A stretch of 64,000 bases of DNA from Plasmopara viticola (lineage: Eukaryota; Oomycota; Peronosporomycetes; Peronosporales; Peronosporaceae): the NCBI GenBank assembly GCA_001695595.3, contig MBPM02000045.1:1-64000 (forward strand). Direction: 5' to 3'. A model generated the notes under the pieces. It was not told where the DNA came from. It made no database searches and saw only the letters and a program-made list of their open reading frames with translations. Within the stretch, counting starts at the first letter, position 1. Every line of letters starts with the position of its first letter. Of this stretch, positions 56,100 to 64,000 are shown one piece after another. The position numbers and the translations under genes were made by a program.

Positions 56100-58070
56100 A
56101 AGCGGATGTTATACCTGGACCAAAAGTATACTATCCAAAATGTCATAAAGTTGAAGGACATGATGTCTTAAGTTGTATCGAAGATCAGTATAATTGATAG
56201 TCTAAAAAAATTAATTGGACAAGACTATAAATCAGATCACGACAAAACCTCTCAGGACTCTCCAAAATTTCATCTGAATTGCCACCAAATTAAAATTTGC
56301 ACGTAACTATATACATAAGCGATTTGGCCAATTTACGACTTATGTTGAGTACATAAGTCTTTGATTGGCGAAATCGCTTAAGACAATGCCAACAAAATCG
56401 GGTCATCGTGCAAACAGGTCATGACCCCCCCCCAGGAAGGACAGTATTTATGCTTGGACCAAAAAATATCGTTCATCAACTGTGGCGTTGTCGGCCACTT
56501 ATCTCCAAAGCTTACCGCTTTAAAGTGGCATTGTACATTAATATGAACAGCAGATCACATTAACGGCGCTTGAAATACTCTCCTCAAAATAGAATCCCAA
56601 ATTGCTTGAGGATGCAGACCGTTTTTCGTCTTCATGGACAATCAATGCAGTCTTAGCGATGAATTCGAAGACTTGGTGCAGCGACTTGGGCTTTAAGTGA
56701 CTGAGAGTGAGATGATCCAAATCATTATTGGTTTTGAGGTCGTACAACCTAACCTTAGCTACGACCAGGATGTCTACCATAACTGGCGAGCATTGCATAT
56801 GAATTTGCAATTTCCTATTCCATTTCAAATTGAAAATGGTTAAGGTCACACCTATTTCTGAGAACAAGGATGTCATGATCGTCATGATGTGCCTTTAAGA
56901 GAAAAACCTACATTTCGACTGGATTACAAGACGCATGACATTCCGCATCAGTACAAAGCCTCACGCTGTTGCTTAAGTCATATGACAAAGCAACGTCCAG
57001 CCAAAGTGGTTGCTGGACACCACAGATCTCACATAGAACGGAGTTTAATAATATGTACCATAACCATCAAGAAATAGCGCAGCCAATGATTTTCCAGAAG
57101 TTCCAAAACGTATCAAGCAAAATTTCGACAATGCTGGGTTCTTTATGAGTCAAGGACGCAAGTATCTTAAGGACAATCCGGCAAACAAAAACTCGCAAGT
57201 ATGCGGGCACAATGTCTCCCACCAAGCTCCCGTGTGAGATTCTTTCAGAACGAAAAAAAAGTAAGCACGGAATTTGCTCATGCCTGGTTCCGACTCTATA
57301 TACGTCAAGCAATGACATTAGAGGCTTAAATAGCGCAGAGATATCTAGGAATATGCCAAAGCGAATGTGCAAGCTACCACCCTTCGACAAAGTACAAACG
57401 CCTTTATGGAACCGACATTCTACGCCATGGAATCGGTAGGCTTGCGTATTGTGCACGTCTACCACCAGCTAAATCTTGGAACAGTCTTGCCGGCGATTTT
57501 GATACCGCGTAAGCAAGAGACTTTAGACGCCGCGTCCAAAATTGGATGGCATTCGTGCGTGGCTCCGTTCCTCATTTCTATCATATTATTCCACGTGAAT
57601 CAAGTATTATTGCTACCGCTTGTTCTACCCTCGATAGTCTTCTTGTGTATCTAGGAATTTACAAAGGACTAAGCGCAAGTCTCGTGCGTCCAAACAATTT
57701 CTGCAGAACGTTTTTTAGGATGTAAAAGATGTGAAGAGTCCCCCGAAAAGTGAAGACGCTACGGACCACGTTAAATCTTCCAATTGAGACTGACTCGGGG
57801 TGTAGAAAAGCAAATGTACTTTAAATTATTCAAGCATCAGCTGAGTGGACGAGATACCACGCATAGGAGACTTTGCGAGCGAAAAGACGTCCAAATTAAC
57901 TCTACAAAGGTAAATACTACGATAGAAAAGTTTAAGCCGACGAAAAGAAGACGATGGAGGGCTATTATGAAAGAGCGTTACATACCACATATTAAAGTGC
58001 AAACCGTGAGCTGCATGCTTGGAGAGAGATGAATAATGGCCATAGGCTCTCGAACGCGCCTGCACTGCTT
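56100..58070 (+). pseudogene. Third decayed Ty3/gypsy remnant: gag end, protease, RT
   Basis: Near 56115-56175 the plus strand reads KVYYPKCHKVEGHDVLSC, a zinc-knuckle-like piece whose first Cys is Tyr. At 56470-56500 it has NCGVVGHLSP, matching CNNCGVVGHISP of the remnant at 14461-16680. About 56630-56690 gives MDNQCSLSDEFEDLVQRLGF, parallel to LIDNLCSPDGILKNLVKRLE there, and about 56755-56810 parallels DRGYDKVYHHTRR. From about 57455, VYHQLNLGTVLPAILIPRKQ and ETLDAASKIGWHS match the first RT blocks. 57784-58032 has RDTTHRRLCERKDVQINSTK, the region after the RT active site. Stops and frameshifts are frequent and the active-site box itself is not legible. No integrase follows. Confidence 0.75.
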
Positions 58071-58255
58071 TATTGTCGAGTGGCTCAATTGTTTAGGGGC
58101 TCATTGGACATATGGAGATAAATTCTTTTGTATGTGTTATTTGAAGAAAGAGACTTAATTTTTTTTACTTGCATACAAAGCTCGAATGATTGCACACTAT
58201 TAAGTTTTACACTGTTCCTAAAAAAATGACGCAAAAGAAAATTTCATTTTTCGAG
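58071..58255. other. Short unassigned spacer
   Basis: Nothing recognised. Confidence 0.3.
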
Positions 58256-58560
58256 TAAAGCATGGCCATCGGGCACTGCTACGGTTAAAATCAATCTTAG
58301 ATAAGCCAGCTCCATTGAGTCAGAATAGCTATAAGAAACAAAATTAATTTGGCTAGTTGCTTACAGAAACATTTGATAGAAGTGACTTAGCCACTCTTCG
58401 AAAAAAAGGTCAAGACAGCTGAGCCTAAAAAAAAACAAGGTAAGCCTCAAGACAGCTGAGCCTAAAAAAGTCAAGGTAAGCCTATTCAAGCGCCGATGTT
58501 GGTCTTGTCTGATTTAGTGTACGACATTTTAGCGCCGTCTGTGACAAGTCATATACGTAA
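58256..58560 (+). repeat. Dispersed repeat with internal direct repeat, copy 2 of 2
   Basis: Related to 50265-50540. Contains a 36/37-bp tandem direct repeat at 58410-58446 and 58447-58482 (each TCAAGACAGCTGAGCCTAAA... ending CAAGGTAAGCC). Confidence 0.5.
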
Positions 58561-59454
58561 GTCTGCCGAAAAAACTATTTTTAAAAAAGAAAACACTTTG
58601 CAATGAAGTAAACTCTAAGCTTACAATATCTATACGCTATATGTGTCGCTACGGACTGCGACACAGTCTCGCAGAAAGTAATTGTTTTGCTATCCTTTCT
58701 TTGATCGTATTGCTTCGAATTGACATAAAAGCAGAGCACCTATCCAAGGCATTATCGCCTCGCCCAGATCGTGATCCAGCTTGAGTAATATCTAATACCC
58801 TAGCTGGACTAGATGCGATCTATATTGTACATGCGTGAAATAAGATGTGTGTAGATCTGCTTGAGTCTTCAGTGTTTCGATGACCTCAAGATACGGACAA
58901 GGCGCACAGCTACACTGGCTCTCAATAAAAGCAGGGCTGTTGTATTTTAGCAATGACTGTGGTTCCTCAAAACAAAGCTTTAAAGTTTATGAGGCTTTTC
59001 AAATCGGTCGGAAAAAGACGTAAAGCTTGGTAATTTATTCATATAAACGAACTTGATTGTATGAGTGAGTCGACGCATATGTGCGTACATACAATATGTG
59101 CCAGCGGAAGGATTTCTCGTCGAATGTGACCACACTATTAAAAAGCTTGATGGTGCCAATACGCTGCTGGCGATATATTAGAGCAGACTTCGTTCCCAGA
59201 GTACCGAAGATCTCACAGCTCTGCAACGCTCCTGGATCGCGAAACATCGCCCCTCCGCTGTACTTGAATTCCCTGCTGTGAAATTGCAGTATCCGGTACG
59301 ACGAGAGTCATGATTCAAATATATGTAAAGGGCGAGGTGATATCCCACACAATATACGTATCTATTATGTGTCGGACCGTCACCCGCTTTCGCATCTTAC
59401 AAACATTAAAATGGCATCCGTTAAATTATCGGTCTTTTTTCTGATAAGAATGTC
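58561..59454. other. Unassigned decayed stretch
   Basis: Overlapping short frames on both strands at 59035-59281; neither resembles a known family. Confidence 0.4.
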
Positions 59455-59575
59455 ACTAATATGCCGTCAACGTCAACTTAGATTTGAGCAAATGACAAGT
59501 GGTAAGTGGTCCAGTCAAAATGGGCTTGTTTTTACCATATTTCATCAGCAACTTCTGCTTAGCCCAGTATAATAA
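59455..59575 (+). repeat. Dispersed repeat fragment, copy 3 of 3
   Basis: ATGCCGTCAACGTCAACTT, GAGCAAATGACAAGTGGTAA, GCCCAGTATAAT, in the same order as at 9234-9345 and, inverted, 25262-25360. Confidence 0.45.
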
Positions 59576-62270
59576 TTTTGCTGTTGAAATGAACCGCAGT
59601 AAGCCTCTCCACGTTCCTCGTGAAATGTAATCGTGGACAAACCTCTGCGATTGTTCCTTGATTTGATATATTAAGAGAACGAGAATCTGATGCAATCAAT
59701 GAAGTCTTTTTTCCACAAAAACTCATGAACACATACTACATCTTCCATTACCTCACCGTTTAAGGAAAATGGATCAACTGTTGGTCTTCTCCGGGATGCA
59801 TAATGTAAGCAGAAACGTTTAAACTTGGATTTTTTCGCGTGATAGCCGGCATTGTCTCACGTATGATTAATCTTTGCTGTCTCGATGAGGCTAAGCAAGC
59901 TGTAATTTACTTTTGAGCCCTTTGCTGTCGCAGCAAACATGTTTTTAATTGAGCAAATGCGGACAGATTTCGTTCTGTCTATTTTTATTCAGTAGTCCAC
60001 TGATGTGGTTTTCGAGGTATAAATAATTTTTTATAGGCATCGCTAATCCAAAGCAAAAGCAGATTCCAAAACTTCTTAAGACCAGACAAGGGGACATGCC
60101 TCGCTCAAAGTTGCACAGATATCAAGTCCGAGCTGTCAAAAAGGACATCATACAAACGCGCAACGCTGTCTTTTGTAATACGACCATTTATGACTACATT
60201 TACTGCCTCGCATAAAAAAGACATCCAAAAGTTGGCGGCAAAAAGAAAAACCTGATGGAGTTGTATAGCCTGTCTTAGGCAGGAGAGGTGAGATAAGTAC
60301 AACAAGTACATATCATCAATTTTGATGTCTGTAGCAATAGGAGTACCCTTTCGCATAGGACCGTCCATCTCACGTCTAGTAGAGTTGTATCATATCATAT
60401 TTGTAAGTCGAACAGAACAGCAGTGAAGGTGTTCGTTCAAGGTAATTATTTCAATTGTACAAATGGTAGTCTCAGCAAACGTTGAAACCGAGAATTTATA
60501 GGCTCAAAATTTTGGGCGTGTCGGTGTCGGAGGCATGGAGCTCGTTGTCTTTGCAATATAAAATCAAAAGGATAGAACGCAACAAATTGGAGCCTTAAAA
60601 AAGAGTCATCGTGACACACTTTCATGCGATCAATTGGGCTTTGTATCCAGACGGAAGGCGACTAGCAGGTTCGACGACAAGAGAGAAAAGCACAGAAGTA
60701 AGAAATCAACTTAAGAAAAAAAACTGATTGATTGGAAGCACCAGACAACCAACTGAAACTGTTAAAATTCCAACGAGAATTTGCGGAAAAACGAATTTTC
60801 GTTGCAATTTTAGCAGTTTCTGTCATCGTCGTCGTTTGTTCATCGTTAGTATAAAGCGTTGCAAGGGGATTTATATGCAAGTGCTGTAGCTGGTCGATTG
60901 ACATCAGCAGGAACATAATCACCACCCTTATTCAAGGGCCCTACATTCATATGTATCCCTGCTTATGCCAAAAAAGCACCTGGCAAGGAAGAAACGCTTG
61001 TAGTAATTTCAAGTCTGGACACGCTTGCACAGATAACATTTCATGGCATTCCAACGCTAAATCGACTGTGGTCCAAGGTTTTCTATGCAGCGTATTATTC
61101 AAAATAGAATCTACTACTGTGTGCCCCCCTTCACGAGCTGTTAATAAACAATGTAGCTATGTTGACGATTCGAGAAGCGTCCAAGACCCATCTCGTGTGA
61201 GGAGATTGGTGTCCCCCTAATTCATGCTACTGTATGCTTAAGTCAAGATGTCGCCAAGATGAACACTATTTGGGGACATAGTTAGGATTCCATTTTAAAG
61301 ATTGTAGCTCAAAGAATCTGGGCTTACGAGTGATATACAATTGGCCGAAAGAGAGATTGGAAAAACACACGTAATCGTGACAACATTTGACAAATAGAAC
61401 GGTCAAGCACACAGCAATCGCTTTTAAGTCTAGTAAACAATTACTTATTGGAGAATTACATACTATCAATAGTAATGTTGCCTTCTTCGTGACGCTCATG
61501 GGCTGCATTATCATTTACCTTAACATTCAGTACTGAACCTCTTTGTATTGTGTTGTAAAATCGAGCGTAGACGAAATGACAGAGCCCAAGAACTTAAAAC
61601 ACCGGTATTGTCGGTATGACATCGTAGAGGTTGGTATGAATACACTTACAAATAAATAATTGTTTAGTCTCGTAGTCTTTTAAGTCGTGCTCGAATCTCA
61701 TCGTGAATACATGAATACGTAGAATGATGCAGGAACTTGTCGTGTATTGTTCAAAGTTTGTTAAACAAAAGATTGCGCTTTCAAGGCTAATTAGTTTTTG
61801 CAACTCGCTAAATGTTTTGATCAAACAAATGTAGTTGCAATGTTTAATCAAACAGTCATCACGAGATGACACTATATGAAGCTGTTGTAGACCCAAGTGC
61901 GTTTCCTTTTAGTGCAAAAAACAAGAAATGGATCCAAAAGTTCCTTTCATCGATTGTGAGAAGGTGCAGACTGTCTCATTTGGAAGGAGGGTAATAAAAT
62001 TCACATTTAAATCGTACCTTATATTTCCTGGTGTGAAAAGAATGCACTTTGGATGGTAGATGCGACAATTAAGTGCATTCATCATTCCGAGTATTATGGC
62101 CTTCATCATAGTCAGTATTTCGGATAGAAAAGGGTTACACAGATTCTGAGATGAATATCACCTGTTTGTGCGTTTATCTTCAACATAGACACAAGTTTAC
62201 TAAGCCATTCGCATATAGCCAGACTTTTCCATTAAATTGAGTCGTCTTACCATATTTTACGGAGAAGGTA
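59576..62270. other. Unassigned stretch
   Basis: Several minus-strand frames of 66-100 codons (60105-60368, 60662-60925, 61266-61514, 61594-61896, 61909-62109) follow one another, but none shows a domain, signal peptide with effector motif or repeat. No clear splice pattern joins them. They are not called as genes. Confidence 0.4.
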
Positions 62271-62580
62271 GGGGTGACGCCCTCCTTCCAAGCGCGGGGG
62301 CTAAATGCTCGCGCGCTTCGGGCAGGTGCTCTCGGGTATCTGCAGGTCTCTTACGAGTCTCACCTTCGACGCGACGGTCTCCAGCACCAGAGCACCACCT
62401 GGGCTCTTACCAAGTCAGAAAATAGAAAAATAATGGAAGACCCTCACGACCTCGGTGCTGGCTGCACTGCCCGCCGAACGAGACTCGACGTATGCGGACA
62501 CCACTTTATGCCGTGGACTAGCCAGACTGAGCCTAGCACGTGCATAACTTGGCAACGCGATAACGTAATACAATACAATA
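62271..62580 (+). repeat. ~310-bp dispersed repeat, copy 3 (possible solo LTR)
   Basis: Starts GGGGTGACGCCCTCCTTCC and ends GCAACGCGATAACGTAATAC plus an AATAC-rich tail; near-identical to the copies at 2040-2350 and 23654-23966 (inverted). Confidence 0.75.
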
Positions 62581-64000
62581 CAAACTTACCATATATCGTA
62601 CACACCATACCGTAAAAAAAAAAGATAACAATCAAAGAGTATATAAAGCTGCCTACCCTTCAGTCACAGACTCCCCGTGTATCCAACGATCGGTAACTCT
62701 ATGTGAGTACATTCTTTTATTCTGTCCAGACTTACCATTACTCCCATTGTACGATCACAATGATAGTGTATCACTATGTGCATTTTGTGGTATCGGAAAC
62801 ACCGAAGCATTAATTTTTATTGCGTGTGGACAATCAATCGTTCGCGTTATATGTACATCGCACCCATTCAAGCACTTTTAAATGCGAACACGATCGAGTG
62901 GAAGAAACGATAAATAAATTGTTGGGAAATAGTAGACGATACACTTGTTCAAGTCGGCTTTATTCATTTGTAATGCATATTCGTAACGACATCAAAGAAA
63001 TGAATTTGCTAATGACGAAAGAAATCCGTTGACGACGCGTTAATGGCTCAGATCGCGCTTGTCATTGTAAATGAAGTTTGCTTTGTTAAAAAAGCGACTT
63101 AGGGTGCCGTGTAGAAAATCATGTCAAGTCGATTGAGAAGATATTAATGTGTGACGAAATTTTTGCACTGTCAACTACGCTCTTTAATGCTTGCGATGTG
63201 TGGGAGAAGGGGCAAAAAATTCCTAAGATGCAGCTTGTGTGTGATTATGTTGAAAAGTTGTCTCGTGTCGATGGAATGCACTTTTGAAGGTTTTTGAAGT
63301 CGAGAGTATGTAGCTCGGATGGTAGCAATGACCAAACTACGTGTGGATACATTCTATCGGTACTTATTTGTAACACAATCGCGAAGGAAGCTTATAAAAG
63401 TCGGTCGTCGGACATGATAGAGGCGCGGGCGGAGCGAAGTAGGTGAAAGAGGTGGGATTTGTTGCTCAATGTAAAAATAAAAGTGATAGTCAATGAAGAG
63501 CTCTTACAGCTTATTTTAGTGCTACAGCCTAACTGGTGGCTTTCCGTCATGTACTACTATCATTTTTGAGGCGATCTTCTTTCTTAACTTCATCTGGAAC
63601 ATTTGGATCTTTCGTCTGGTCTAAAACTGAATTTTAGCCTAACCCATTCGATGGTACTATGCATATGTATTATGTGAATAATATCGCTATATGGCGCGTT
63701 GGCCGTTACCTGCCGATGACGACGGATAAGTCACAAATTATCTTCTGATGGTGTCTTGTTCGAGCTAATATCACATTCTATCTTGTGCGCCTTGTTAGCT
63801 GAGTAAATGTGTTATAGGTAAGCGAATTGGACTAATGAATTTTTGGCTAGATTTACTCAATAGTTCATTGAGTGTCCAAATATGCTCAAAGGATTTCTTT
63901 GCCGCGTGAGCATGATCCAGATATCCACCCGGACTACACGGCGCATGATTTTTCGCATAAGCACGGAACACCACACGACAATTTGACAAAACCCGCTATA
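62581..64000. other. Unassigned stretch to window end
   Basis: A TATATAAAG-like word at 62641 and the repeat just before it could mark an old element's promoter, but no gene follows. A 64-codon minus frame at 63795-63989 is unrecognised. Confidence 0.35.

Noticed and set aside
62636..62700. TATATAAAG box and downstream leader as a promoter
   Set aside because: No coding region follows within the window and oomycete promoters usually rely on an initiator rather than TATA.
1..64000. tRNA, rRNA or CRISPR features
   Set aside because: No tRNA-like B box with a matching cloverleaf, no rRNA sequence and no regularly spaced repeats were found by eye; direct repeats seen are retroelement or tandem-duplication derived.

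Overview
The window reads as nuclear DNA of a downy-mildew oomycete, most likely Plasmopara (P. viticola type). The evidence is a family of secreted proteins with a signal peptide, an RxLR-like RVLQ/RVLR site and a downstream EER, an oomycete-type initiator (GCTCATTCTGCAATTC) in front of a duplicated secreted-protein gene, and abundant Ty1/copia and Ty3/gypsy retrotransposon DNA. The oomycete assignment is strong. The genus is an inference from the style of the effector family. Only three genes look intact: one 715-residue RxLR-like effector (44271-46418) and two identical copies of a 246-residue secreted protein (31228-31968 and 35848-36588), all on the minus strand and without visible introns.

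Layout. 1-1926: a broken minus-strand gene with a Cys-rich N-terminus, probably a transposase-like multi-copy gene, cut by the window edge. 2040-2350: first copy of a ~310-bp dispersed repeat (others at 23654-23966 and 62271-62580). 2450-3115 and 5390-7400: two decayed relatives of the effector. 8.3-10.4 kb: old, unrecognised DNA. 10.4-13.1 kb: decayed gypsy pol plus LTR-like tail, abutting an effector pseudogene (13086-13900) that carries an 88-bp hairpin. 14.46-16.68 kb: minus-strand gypsy gag-pol remnant. 17.65-17.89 kb: an N-terminal effector fragment. 18.0-20.8 kb: second decayed gypsy pol plus LTR-like tail. 21.36-22.98 kb: effector pseudogene with an unbroken RVLR.

25370-29901: a near-complete, recently active minus-strand copia element with three frameshifts, one amber codon and two LTRs of unequal length. 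Immediately next to it lies a near-identical tandem duplication (29901-33973 and 34519-38595), each copy holding the same secreted-protein gene inside older, diverged repeats. 38.6-40.8 kb is unrecognised. 40.8-46.5 kb is the effector cluster: a pseudogene, a head-to-head inverted pair of N-terminal fragments, and the intact 715-residue gene.

46.5-55.9 kb is mostly old decayed DNA with a few orphan open frames. 56.1-58.1 kb is a third gypsy remnant (plus strand). 58.1-64 kb is largely unrecognised apart from the third 310-bp repeat.

Taken together this is a repeat-rich, gene-poor effector nursery and graveyard. Secreted proteins are amplified by duplication and most copies are then lost through point lesions, retroelement insertion and rearrangement. 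I saw no tRNA or rRNA genes and no CRISPR array.
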